From Arctopsyche grandis (taxonomy: Eukaryota; Arthropoda; Insecta; Trichoptera; Hydropsychidae): 64,000 nt of DNA. The position numbers and the translations under genes are program-made. Positions 10,921-23,423 of the stretch are shown here, in pieces (position 1 is the stretch's first letter; every line of letters starts with the position of its first letter). Below the pieces are notes generated by a model. The model ran no database searches, had not been told where the DNA came from, and saw only the letters and a list, made by a program, of their open reading frames with translations. Location: the NCBI RefSeq assembly GCF_051622035.1, contig NC_135359.1, positions 17,049,501-17,113,500 of the forward strand, in the 5' to 3' direction.

Positions 10921-12418
10921 ATATGATTCAGAAAACTTTTCCCGAATCACTGTATGCTTCATTGAAGTTTGCGGAATGCATTTATTTTCTCAACAAAGAG
11001 TCCTTCTCAGCGATGCCTCGGTATTATATTATATACTAATCTAATTTTTTTTATTCGAATTGTCCATGTGCATGACTGCAAACGTATGTATGTGATATAT
11101 CATCGCATGCATTTCTTTTTTATCCAGTTCATTGTCTTCAAACTCCCTTCCCTCAGTGGCTAAAACAGCGACCGTTGATTTCGTAATTTGTTGTCGAGGC
11201 ATGGGTCATATCGGTCGTTATCGTTATCAATATTCCTGGAAGGAAGGTTCACCGGTGGGTTACCGAAGTGGCAGTTATCGTCGATCGCAGTTCAGCAACT
11301 CCTTTTGTGGTGGTTCCAAGTCCATCAACATTTCAGCCGCGTGCGCCTTCCCCGCCACATCCACGGCGCCATCTCTCTGCCCCGCTCCTTCTTTTCGCTT
11401 TGCGCACCAAGCAGTTGGTTCGTCACAACGCGGTCAGCTCATCGTCTCCTTCGCACGCGATTTCGTATCATTTTGTACTTCACCCTCGCTGCCACTTCTT
11501 TTCCCCGGATTTGATTCACACCAAAACGGCCACAACGTCGATCTGCGTTGGATTCGTCGATCTGAAGTAACTTTTTAAGTTTAAAAAGTCGTATTTTACC
11601 CTCGCAATCAAAATCGCGCGCTCCGTTCCGTTGAACCCGTTCGCATTCGTAACGGTGGGGTTTACCCCTGACTACTGGCTTTTAGAACAAAACTTGTGCG
11701 TAATTTTCATTTGACTTGTTTAGCTAAAAAGTAAACACTAAAACGTGGTTTCAGGTGAATGCTCCTCACACTTTGTGTGTTGTGATTTTATGATTTGCTT
11801 TTGAATCGTGTACACGATTCGTTTTTTTCAAATATAATCAAATTCGAAGCATCATGTGCATACATACGTCTTGGATCAAACTCAAGAATTAGTTACGAAT
11901 CAATTATTATTGAAACTTTGAATGCCATCATGTATGTGTGGAAGTTAAATAAGTATAATTTCTGTGCGAAAAAGTGTATGTGAATATGCAGATTTTTTTT
12001 TTATCTGGCTTCGATCGACTCGGGAATATTAAATATGTTTTCAAATCAGTTGGGACCTTGACGCCCAACTTGTACAATGGAATGCACATTGAATAATTTT
12101 CGTATCCGATTTTGCTTTGAAAATCTTTCTTTCGAATGATATACATGTGTATTTGAACTGTGTAATTACTCAATATTTCTACAATATGTATTTATAGATC
12201 GAATGTTTACAGTATTTTCTAAAATAACAATATGCTTTATTGTCAGTGACAACAACTGGCATCTAAAGTTCGAAAGGTCATTTCTGATATCGTTTCAAGA
12301 AGTGTCATAAAGTACAAATTTGTTTACAACGTTATTTATTTATGTACGTATTGTATCGTACGAACGTACGTATATATTTTCGGCAAAAATTTAAATCATC
12401 GTTTTGTTTATATTTTAG
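10921..12418. other. Upstream region of stumps, with an unassigned GC-rich patch at 11130-11660
   Basis: All three forward frames stay open across much of 11130-11578, in a patch that is clearly GC-richer than its surroundings. One frame is proline/serine-rich (VVVPSPSTFQPRAPSPPHP). This may be a 5' exon or promoter region of stumps or a mobile-element fragment; no family is recognised and no splice link to 12419 can be shown. The rest is AT-rich with GTACGTACG-type simple repeats near 12350. Confidence 0.35.
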
Positions 12419-12420
12419 AG

Positions 12421-15400
12421 ATGGAGAATATAGTCATCGTTTCCTGTAGGGATTCACCCGAAGCCCAGCTATGGGCTGAATATCTAATATCATGCTTTGA
12501 TAAAATGATGTCAGAACGGGCCAGACAGCATTATAAGTATGTAAAATAAAATCAAAAATGAACTACTATGTACAGTGAGTGAACGTGATAATGAAATTAT
12601 TATTTTATTTAGGATCTTATCCATGCATATTGAAGAAGTAACCGAAGAAATATCAGACAATCCGAAATTAAACCAACTCTCTAAAGCCAAACTACAATTG
12701 CTGATCATGTGTCCGAAGTTACTGAATTATGTAGAGCAATTGAATGCAGATGCTGCCAATTTGTTAATTGCATTTCAAATGGATAAGGTTTTAACGATGC
12801 TTTTGGGAGTGGACGACAATTCAATCAAAGAAATACACAAAAAAGGTTTGTTTGAAAACATAAATTAAATACAAAAATAAAGTAAATCAATTTAACACTT
12901 GCTTTTCATAAACACTAGCTTTTCCTGCTTACGACCGATGGCAACGTATGGCGATGAAAAATCAAGATAATACATTCGTTGACAACTTTTTGAGCACTGC
13001 TGTAGATATTCTAAGCAAAAAGGTTCGCAATGTTGTTGAAAGTACTAGCTTCTCAATCATTCCAAAGAAAATTAAACCGGTAATTATTTTAATTTTAATT
13101 ATTTTTCTGTCTTACACGAATACATTTTTTAATTTATTATTTGTGTATTTAAATTTTCAGGGTCAGAACAGGGTTATTGCTTTACTTAATGAGCCTTTAT
13201 CAAACCAGGATGTTATAAATGTTCACTTTGAGAAGAAGGGTGCACTCATTCCGATCAAATCTTTTAAAAGACGAAATCCTTACACTCTTCAATTTGACGT
13301 ACCAGGTATTCTTATTTTTGCCGCTTTTCTTTTATTTACAATGTTTAATGTATATTTATGTAGTTTCATATTTAATATCAATAGATTGTTGCCTGGAAGT
13401 TTCAATGCTTATTTGTATAAAAATTGAAAAAAACGGAGTGTCTTGTGGAAGTCGACAAATAAAATGCGAAAGCAGATTACGAGAATTGGATCAAATTTTG
13501 CGTGCAAGTGACAATCCCTTGGAATTCATGTGCCAGGTAATATTTAATCTAAATATGTACATATCTATCACAAAATAAGAAAAAATTAAAATTGTTGCTA
13601 CTATTTTTAGACGTTGGGCTTCAAGACAACTGACAGAGATCAACTTGATAGTTGGATGTTAACAGCGTTCCAAAAAAATATTCCACCACATTTTAATCTC
13701 TTGTTATCGCCCTTACAAGCTGGTAGTAAAATTAATAATACAAGTAAGTGTAATTTTTACAAGGCTTTTTTTATTTATTTAATCAATTAACGAAAGAAGA
13801 AACTTAGTACATGGTTTTTTTTGTTATAAATCATAGGTGTAGATGAATATCCAACTCTATTGCATTTTGCTGCACGCTTTGGATTGGAACGTTTGTGTTG
13901 GCAATTGTTAGAATGTCCTGGCGGTGAGGCAGCCTGCGATACAAGAAATGTTCGACACCTTACTCCTGCCGATCTTGCACAGGCCCACGGATTTCCCGAA
14001 ATAGCTAAAGTACTAAGCGGATTTATGGTAAAAATAAAAAAAAACTTAAAATTATTAAGAGGTATTACATTTGGACAAAAACTATTAATTTGAATTCTTT
14101 ATTTTTATAGCAAATGACTGAATTTTCCAACTTGTACTATTATTTGAAGAATATGAGTGAAGAATCTCCAGAAGCAAATGAAAACCCTTGTGGTAAATCT
14201 ACTAGTAGTTTCAAAGTACCGAAAACACCAATAACTCCCGATACAAGTCGACCAGATCCCTTCAGTGAGGAGTGTCTTCATAGATTGGAATTGAAACATG
14301 TAGATCAAAAGATTATCAAGCACCCGGTCGTGGCACAAGAATTGCTCTATCAGAATGACTTTGGACTCAATCAACCTTCAATGAATGATAATAGTATTCA
14401 GAAAGCTATTGAACATGATTATTTGATACAACCGTCCAATAGAAAAGTGGAGATGGTGAATGCCACCATTTCAGACAGGCCAAAGCAAATAAATCTCACC
14501 GCAAACAATAAAAATAGATCTGATTTTAACCCTATGTGCATTGCGAAAGATTTGCACAGCAATGCTGACCCTAATGAAAGTCAGATTAGTTCAAATATTA
14601 TCACTAGGGCAAATTCGCATACCTCCAGTGTTGGGTTTGGTTCATCTCAAGAATCACATTCAGTTGTGACACCTACAGGCCAAGATGAATTAGCTGAAAT
14701 TATTAAAGATTTTAAAAATAACGTATTTACTATATCGGAAGTAGAAAAGTTGGTTATGGATTGGCGAAATAGGAATGAAACTCAGCAGTCTTTGAAGGAA
14801 AAACAAGAACAATTGAATAAAATGAGACAAGAATATGACAAATTACAACGACGGATTAAAGATGATATGAAGCGGCCAACGCCATTCGAGAGGGTGCGAA
14901 AAATCTTCTCTAAAGGAAAATCAAAAGGTTAGTTAATATCAATTTCACTACAAATTGTAGTTATAATTTTTTTTCCATCTAACAATTTATTTTCTACAGG
15001 TGCAAAAGGTGCTAATACTGAATCTTCATCGAATTCACAAAGACCCAACAGTGGATTGAGTGTTCACAGTGTATCTAGTAAGTTTTAATACATTATAAAA
15101 ATAATATTAAACTTATTGTACAGCTTAAAAATTTCAATTCCAACTTTACAGGTTCATCTTCTGGTCGATTAAGCACAGCAAGTGGTGTGAGCATAGGTGA
15201 AAGTGGGACACAGTCCGACAATGAAGATATAAAGGTATTTCATGGATATATAATATAAATATTCATCGCTATTAGAGCAAACGAATTAAAACATATTTTG
15301 CATTCAATTTTCAGATGTTTACAAAAATTACGGGGGCCCAAGACTCTGAAAAGCAGTCATTGAATAGTCACGAGTTGGATGATTATTTGATTCCACCTCC

Positions 15401-15632
15401 ACCCAGACCGCTTTGTGGAAATTCGTTCCAAGATAATAAAATTCATCATCCACCCGGTTCCAGTTTTTTAAAACACGATTATAAAATTCAACATCATATG
15501 GATACAATAAACGAGCGCGAAGCATCCACCTCATTCCAAGACGTTCATTACGATAACCAAGCTTGTATTAAAATCGTATCAAAATTGAATAATGTTGCAG
15601 AACACAATTACATAAACATGTCACCGGCATGA
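12421..15632 (+). CDS. stumps: Stumps/Dof, FGF-receptor adaptor of the BCAP/BANK family
   Basis: A cytoplasmic scaffold needed downstream of FGF receptors in Drosophila. Exons: 12421-12536, 12613-12845, 12919-13079, 13161-13305, 13385-13536, 13611-13743, 13837-14027, 14111-14927, 15000-15077, 15152-15234, 15315-15632. All phases join, giving 808 aa. The N-terminus starts directly with a TIR-like segment (ENIVIVSCRDSPEAQLWAEY). The DBB (Dof/BCAP/BANK) region spans about residues 170-270, an ankyrin-like unit about 314-377 (YPTLLHFAARFGLERLCWQL), and a predicted coiled coil with a basic tail about 600-649. The protein ends in HNYINMSPA, where Tyr802 lies in a YxxM (PI3K-binding type) and YxN (Grb2-type) motif. 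The exon begins two bases before the ATG, after acceptor ATTTTAG, so an upstream exon, non-coding or coding, must exist. It is shorter than the Drosophila protein as I recall it. Convergent with GBA2. Confidence 0.9.
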
Positions 15633-17617
15633 GTTTACATGTGAATTGTAACACGATTATATGTACATATATTATTTATTTCATTTTTTCCTTTGAAATA
15701 TTTGGCGAGTTTGTTTCGGCTAACAGTCAAATAATGTTTAAACTTTAATCACGTAGCCATAAAATGTACCTACTATTGAAATTATAGTTTAATTTTAAAT
15801 ACATATTCATAAGCACATAAATATGTAAATATAAACCCACCGTCAAATCATGCAGTGTATGGTGTAAAAAATAACTTTGTCGAAAACTAAATGTAATCAA
15901 AGGGTGTTAAGATCAATGTTTCACTTTTTTAAACAATTGGCTCATATACATACATATGTATGTCATTTTTTCATGCCAATAAATGAAATTACTGCTTAAG
16001 GTTGTATTGTTATATTTTCATATATATTTCATCATTGTAATTGTATAATATCACATTAATAATGTATATTTCAGGAATAGAATTTTCGTGTTATTGTATA
16101 CAGTAACGAAAAGTGCCTTACATTGATTTATGTATATTAAAAATAACAGCTACGAAATATTCTTATCTATTGTACAATGCTTCGAAGTGTAAAATTTTAT
16201 TGTCTATATTTGTATGTAGTTATGATTTTATATTAAAAGTATGTATGTATGTATGTACATATCTATGTTTTACCTCAAATTGTCGATGTCAGATATATTA
16301 ATATGTATTCAATTAATTTATGAAATTCTGATCTGAAGTTTATCTAGTCTTTCATAAATATTAATCTCAATGTGTATATTTTAACGGGTCATTAAATAAA
16401 CTGGTTGAATGAATTTGAAAGCAAAATTGTAAGCTATTCATAATAATGTTTTTTTCCTATATTATGATCTCCTAATTTATGAGTAGGTTTTGCTTCACCG
16501 TATAATGTTAGTTGTATTCAATACGATATGAATAATTGGGATGAAATTCACTTTTCAAAAGGATCATATAATATATTCAAACTGTATCAGTTTTGTGACA
16601 ATTTATTTTGAAGGAATTTTCATAACAATATAAAATAAATACAGTGTATTAAAAACAATTTCAATTGTAAATTTGTTAAAAATGACTAAACGTGAACAAT
16701 AAAATTTTCAATAATCCAAAAATATCACTTTTATTGGTCTTATATTTCTAATAAGGCATAATCACAGGATAAATTTATATAATATATATATATTTATGTA
16801 TATTATTTACGTAAGCAGAAATCAAAGATGAAAACAAAACATTCAAAAATTTTTGGTTATAGACTATTATTTTATTATTATAATATAATGACTATAATTA
16901 GTGGCTTTGTACTAATTGTTGATAAATTAATTTGATTCGTGAAATATTAGTTTTAAAAATCATACAAAAATAACGTTAATCTGAAGTATAATAAAATAAT
17001 ACACACATAAAGCAATTAAAAAAGAAGAGAATTTTATAATAAACAAGATATGTTATAATAGCCTGAAAATGTATGTAACCATGAAAGTAAAGAAAGAGAT
17101 CAATTATGTAAAATAGTTAAAAGCATGATATTATAAATAGGATAAGTTAGAAGATTTTTATATTATAATAAATATAATTCATCACATATAAATTTAATCG
17201 TATGATACATCTTATATAATATATATAATGTAGAACTTGTGGCACAAACCATACACAAGAATCGTGTATTTCTTTAAATTTATTTCAAAGGAATTTAAGT
17301 AATGGTCTTAAAATCTACAATTATTGCATTGGGGTTGCTTAGTGAATTTTATTATGTATCATAAAATCCACCAAACTTCATAAATTATATTATAAATATT
17401 AACATATGTACATACATACGCGTGTATGTACTTTATATACATAATACTATTATAAAGTAAAAATCTGAAGGCTAATTTCACAACGTATGTACATAGATGT
17501 TCATTTTTTTCAAATAATAATAATTTATGACAACAAAATCCAGATCATCTTTCCATCAAAATAGTAACGCCTAATTTGATCTTTATTCTTTGGTATATGT
17601 TTAAAAAATCCTAATCG
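15633..17617. other. 3' UTRs and intergenic DNA between stumps and GBA2
   Basis: Extremely AT-rich. Possible poly(A) signals for stumps include AATAAA at about 15979 and 16395; TTTATT/TTTATA motifs that would serve GBA2 on the minus strand occur around 16740-17600. TATGTATGTATGTACATA microsatellite lies at about 16240-16262 and 17400-17425. No other gene seen. Confidence 0.45.
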
Positions 17618-20600
17618 CTATCTAATATCTGCACTATTGTTGGTAACGTAAGCATGATGCATAGCCCATATTGAAAGGGGTCTCATATATCCTACTGATC
17701 TATAATTTCCGTTTTCGTATATGGCTTCTGGCGTTTCGAAGTTCATGCCCAATCGTTCCGAAAGCGTGTTGTAAAGTCCGCCGGCTGTTTTGAAAGCTTC
17801 TTCCATCATTCCTTCATGAATCATCAATGCCGCCAGGCCGTAAGTGACACCTGTCCAGGCTTCCTTGCTTTGAATTGACGAGTTATCAACATGTCCTGGT
17901 TTATCGGCAGTTCCAGGCACAAATCCATTTACAGCTCCCATTTGACCACCTCCAAACTGCATAACATTATGATCAAATATAGTTTTTAGAGCAGATTTAA
18001 CATTTTCTTTAGGAAATACCGAGTACTGGTAGCCACAAGCTCTCAAGTACCACTGACCGCATAGCTGATCGGCCATTATAATTTTATTATTCTCGTCGAA
18101 TTCATAAAACTTTCCATTCCACAGTTTCTTCTCAAATGAAGATTTACCTTTGTCTAACATACTTTTAAATAATTTAATGTCATCTTGAATTCCTAATAAA
18201 GCTGCCATTGTTTGCATGCATTGCAATGCCGCTAACCATAATCCACCACAATAAGCGCTGTAACAATCCACATTATTATATTTACGATATAATGAACAAT
18301 ATCTCGTTAAAAGGAGGAAAAATATTTACCTCGTTCCAGTCATGACCCATATGTCATATGTTTGATCGGCAGTTCCCGTATTCTCGATCATTCCGTCTCC
18401 GTCTTTATCCCATGTAAGTATTGTGTCTATAAGTTTACGGCAAACAGGATACATATCGTTCAAATATTGTTCTGAATCAAATACTTCAGTTTCGTATTCC
18501 GCCATCAGTTCACCGTAATGGCTGGTTTGACTGCTCAAAACGAATGGATTTGAGTTTTGACGCAAAATACTGCCATGTTTAACATAGGTCATATCTTCAT
18601 CCATATAATCATTGCTACTGATGCTTACATATTTAACTCTTGGTTTATTTGGCTTAGACTCACTCTCGGAATGTTTGCACATTCCATTGAGAGGTTTAAT
18701 TTTGCTTTGCATATTATTTTTACTTATATTGTCAAATACTCTATCAACATTCTGATTTGTAGATCTGGAGTAAAGATCTTCGTTTTCATCAACATCCTCA
18801 TCGATGTATTCTAAAGACTGGTATCTGTCCAAATTGTCTTGTTGCTGCTTGATGGATTTCAAAAATGTTATATCTCTAAATACTTGTAGAATAAATTTCA
18901 GATTTAAATCTCTCCATTCGCTTACATCATGAATGTTATATGCATTGTGAAGTATAAAAGGTTCTTCATCTACAATAAGAATGTATAATAGAATATGGTT
19001 CGGAATAAAGCTTCATCTTAATAAAATAAGTCAGTACCTGGATCGCCTAAATCATGAGGAACACTATTTATCACTTTTCGTTCACTAGATTTTCCACAAG
19101 ATAAATATTTCCTGTTTTTAGAGATTGATTTTAAAGTAGTTTCTTTAAATTGATATTGTAAAGATACCTGTAATATTTTTATAAAAATTGAGACATTTTG
19201 TTACGAGCAATTATGTATTGATTGAGATAAGCAAATATGTTACTTGTAAATTTGGCCATAATTGGGTTAATGCAAAAGAAGCATAAAAGTGAACATCATA
19301 TGTGTTGTACATTCTATATTCGTGTCCTTCAAGATATGCAAATATACCATAGAGCCACCTACCGATACAGATGGAATATTTGTAATAAAATTATTAAAAC
19401 GCTTAATACATTTGATTTTCTGATATATGTATGTATGTATGTTTGTACCTAGGATCGTCTCTTGGATATTGATCCGACACATCAAACCAAACTGTCCCCC
19501 CATCTGAGATATAGTAAAGTTCGTTCATTAAGGCACTTTTATACCAATCAGGAAGATTTCTATAAAAATAAAATCAAAGTGATACTCTTTATAAAACAGT
19601 TCCATGTCTTTTATATTTGAGCATATCTATCTATTCATACTTGTCTTCTAAAATAGGCTTTTGCCATTCGTTTATATCCTGCTCCCATTTTTTGTATGAA
19701 ATAATAGAATATGAAGCAATGCTCGGTCCAGCTATACCTTCATTGCCAAAAAATTTTGTGTAATACCTGAAAAATCACAAAACAAGTGAATGTATTGAAT
19801 TCTTAAAATTTATGTGTTTTATTTATTTTTTTCTTCATTCAAGCAAACCTTACTACCAAAAGCGGAATGAAATTAAATTTAATATCTCTGTTGACTGTTG
19901 GCAAAAACTGTAACATCGACAAAAATCCTCTATATATTATTTTGTTTTAACAAAAGTTTATTCAATTTTATGTACATAATACAAATTTGTAAATATTACA
20001 ATTATTGCCAAAGTTGAAGCAGATTACGCTTTTGTTTACTCCCTGTTATGTGTTAAAATCATACTATAATACGTGACTGAAACTATTTATTATTTACTGA
20101 AATTGCATTTCAGAATTCTTTTACCTGTTATAAGTTCGCGTTTTATTGCCAAAGTGAACTACCGGCATATCCCACACCAAGCAAAATTCAAGCTTGTCTC
20201 TACAACCTGCTTCTAGTATAGTTTGACTAGATAATCCCATGGCATTGGCTAACACAAATAAAATTGTCCATTATATAACGTTTATAGTAAAAAATTAATC
20301 ACAATAAAAACAAAGTATATTTTTTTATTTAACTTATTATCAGTAAATTTATATTAACTCACTATGGACCATAAACACATACATATGCTGTATTTTTAAT
20401 GAAACTTCATTGAAAGGCCGTCAACACAGCGTGTGTTTTTAAATCATACAAACTTCAATTCATATATATCATATCAGCATATCTTCAGCCAAAATATCGA
20501 TAAATAAATAAAAAAAAAAAAAACATATTTAAGGAGTTGATCGATAATATTCCAAAATAATAATTCAGAAAAGATTTCAAATCCCCAAACATTAAAATTG

Positions 20601-22537
20601 ACTTATTATTTTCTCGCCTAGCTTACGTATTTCTCAAATTGAATCATTCATTCAAATGAATAACACAATAATCTATAAGACAGATATAGTTTATAACATG
20701 AAAATATATTGAAATGTAAATAAACGTTATACACAATTGAATGTTGACAACAATCAAGAAATACAAAAACAACTGTGAAGAAGCTGTATTCCAATTTTCA
20801 ATTGAATTGATACAAAGGTTTAGGAGTTATGTTAAATTTACAAAACTTATTAATTCAGGTCCATAATGAGTTAACGTGCTGAATCCATAACAAAATTTTA
20901 TATAAAAATTATGTATGCATCGGTAATTTTCTTAAAGAAAAATTACACAGCATTTTTAAAGTAAAAAATCGCGAATCATAAAATTCTAATGGGTTATTAG
21001 TATGTAGAATTGTGTGTATTGTTAATTATAAAATAAATATGCATATACATTATACTAGATGTAATTCACATAAGAATTGTCAGACGCTTAAATAAGTAAT
21101 TTATTACCAATTACATGATAAATTCATACAGTAATGATGAATTGTAGTATTGAAAGTACATATGTACAAACATATATAATTTGCCCAAGGCTGCAAAATT
21201 TTATTATTCATTGAGTTTGACAATTTCTAGGTAGTCTGTTACATACCTATCACCCAAAACTACATCTTTACTTTATAACTCAACCTTAAGGAACTCAAAT
21301 ATTATACTAACGAGGATATTTGTCAGCGGGTATTTCATTGGGCATAGCTCGTCCTTTTGATTTCAACGTTTCCCACAAAGATTCGGAAGATCTTTTAGTG
21401 TTGAATTTACAAAATCCATCAACAGAAGAGTCGTGAGATTGTTTTTTTTTGGAAATTGTAAACGTGCAAGGCATATCAGAAATTTTTTGCTCCATTGTTA
21501 CACCGCATGTGTGGTTATCAGAATATCGTTCAAAATTCACGTTATCTAAAAATAATTACACATCAGATTACCTATAAATAGATAATATTACATATGTATG
21601 AAAATACATTAACAGTTTTATATACCATCGTTTCTTTTTTTGGTTGAATTTGACATAGTACGAAATGTAAACGTTATACTGACGGTTCGAGATTCGGAGC
21701 AAACATTTATAACATCCCAAACAAAAACAGCAGATGGAAGACTAGTATCCTGTCAAAGGGGAATGATTATTTAACTTTTACATAACGATAGAATGTGATA
21801 TTTATATAAATAATGAAACCTTATAATTATGTGGAATCACAGGTGATATTTGTTTGCATATAAGTTTGACTCCATATTTTGATAAATCGTAAGTTGTCCA
21901 CGCTTGAGGGTACAGAGCAGTGTATTCACAATCCTTTCCGTTTAAATTCCATTCCCAAGATGCAGGAGATTTCTTTGGTTTTCTGAAATTGAATAGATAC
22001 ATGTGAGTAAAAGTCATTGATTTGATTTAATATGAATACAGAAATACTGTCAGTTCTACAGTTACGTTGCTATAAGTCAAATTGATCATCAATTGATGAG
22101 CAATTGTGACAGTATGCTCAAGGTAATCAAGTCAAGGCAAAAATACAACATATTTATTGTATGAATAAATTATAAATTTACATGTATGTAGATAAAACAC
22201 TTTGGAAAATACTGTTGTTTTTCGAATCTCTTATATTAACGATAAATTGATCTTCCGGAACTGTGACAAAATTGTATATTCCAGGTTGCAACTGAAATCG
22301 ACAAAATTCTCCTTTATAGCCACGGCCAATGGAACCAGATCCGATTCCACCTAATGGACAACCTGAAAATTTTGTACATAATTTTAGGAATTGTAAAAAA
22401 GAAACACTAAAAATTTATATTATAATAAATTTACAATATGTGGCTAACCATAAATTTTTTTGGCTTCTTCCAATTTAATGAAATCCATGATGGGTTTTTT
22501 ACCTCTACGTTTCATTTTACAGTAATATACAAAATAT
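17618..22537 (-). CDS. GBA2: Non-lysosomal glucosylceramidase (GBA2, GH116), 5' end not found
   Basis: Hydrolyses glucosylceramide to glucose and ceramide at cytoplasmic membrane faces. Exons in coding order: 22537-22449, 22362-22182, 21982-21820, 21749-21626, 21545-21312, 20248-20125, 19766-19641, 19559-19449, 19358-19244, 19167-19038, 18969-18330, 18257-17618. Phases join throughout, giving 891 residues plus the stop. Family landmarks: [40 protein letters not shown], the nucleophile region [16 protein letters not shown] (human Glu527 region), the acid/base region [14 protein letters not shown] (human Asp677 region), [11 protein letters not shown] and the end [13 protein letters not shown]. 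The first visible exon starts inside a codon, so at least one N-terminal exon lies further upstream and was not recognised. Compared with human GBA2 there is an extra acidic, serine/asparagine-rich insertion of about 120 residues in the 640 bp exon (18330-18969). Confidence 0.95.
20249..21311 (-). other. Largest recognised intron of GBA2
   Basis: An intron of 1063 bp; the donor ...CCTC/GTTAGT lies at 21311-21306 and the acceptor GTGTTAG at about 20249. AT-rich with an A-run near 20511-20523. No nested gene or recognisable transposon. Confidence 0.6.
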
Positions 22538-22650
22538 CTGAAATTTAAGAATTATTAATGAAATAGAGACAGAGTACGAGTTTACATCGTGAAAATAATT
22601 ATGTTTTATCAAAAATTCTATTTGTAACACTATTAGAGATCTATCATAGA

Positions 22651-23415
22651 TAGGGTTGCCATACGTCCCGTATATACGGGACATGTCCCATATTTCACTA
22701 CTCGGTCCCGTATTACAATTTGTCCCGTATTCTCCCTAAACTTTTCTCCAAAAACAGACTGTCGATTTCTTTAACACTGCTGTGGAATAAATTGATAAGT
22801 GGTCCCAATCATTCAAAAAATTTAATGCTTTCGATTGGATGATTTTCAAGCAAGTTCCTGAATGGAGGGAAATAGAACAAACCGTTGAATATTTGCAAGT
22901 AAGGAACATCGATGTTGGAAACAATGAGCTTCTTTTCAACCAGTTAGTATATTTAAATGAAAATAATACCAACGAAAACTGGGAGACAACGCTGAAATTG
23001 AGTATGGAAGAGAAATGGCTGAAGTTTTTTAGAGATACCAAGCATATTGAACAGAAGTCATATTTAATAAAACTATGTGAGTATATATTTGCCATTCCAG
23101 CCCACAATGCCAATGTGGAGAGAATATTTTCCCTGATGTCAACACAGTGGTCGGATGAAAGAAATAAGCGGGCAGTTGAGACAGTTGAGGCAATTTTGGT
23201 TTGCCAGTACCATTTTAAAATGACTTGCGGCCAATTTTATCATCATATAAAAGAGGAAAACGATTTAATTAAAAAAGTTAAATCATCGTTAAAATACGAT
23301 TGGGCTAAGAAAGACTATTTTTTTAAAATAAACTATTACCTACCTACTTTTCCATGTTTTATTTATGTAGTACTTAAATGTCCCGTATCAATGCTTGACA
23401 ATTATGGCAACCCTA
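22651..23415 (+). mobile_element. hAT transposon relic with perfect 8 bp target duplication
   Basis: Ends TAGGGTTGCCATA and TATGGCAACCCTA are perfect 13 bp inverted repeats, flanked on both sides by ATCATAGA (22643-22650 and 23416-23423), the 8 bp duplication expected for hAT. The interior holds only the C-terminal part of the transposase on +: after an in-frame TAA at 22788-22790 the frame is open from 22839 and contains the hAT dimerisation motif (IPAHNANVERIFSLMSTQW). Most of the transposase is missing, so it is not autonomous. It lies upstream of the first visible GBA2 exon, in the opposite orientation, and is probably in a 5' intron. The perfect target duplication argues for a fairly recent insertion, although the transposase is already broken. 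Confidence 0.93.
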
Positions 23416-23423
23416 ATCATAGA

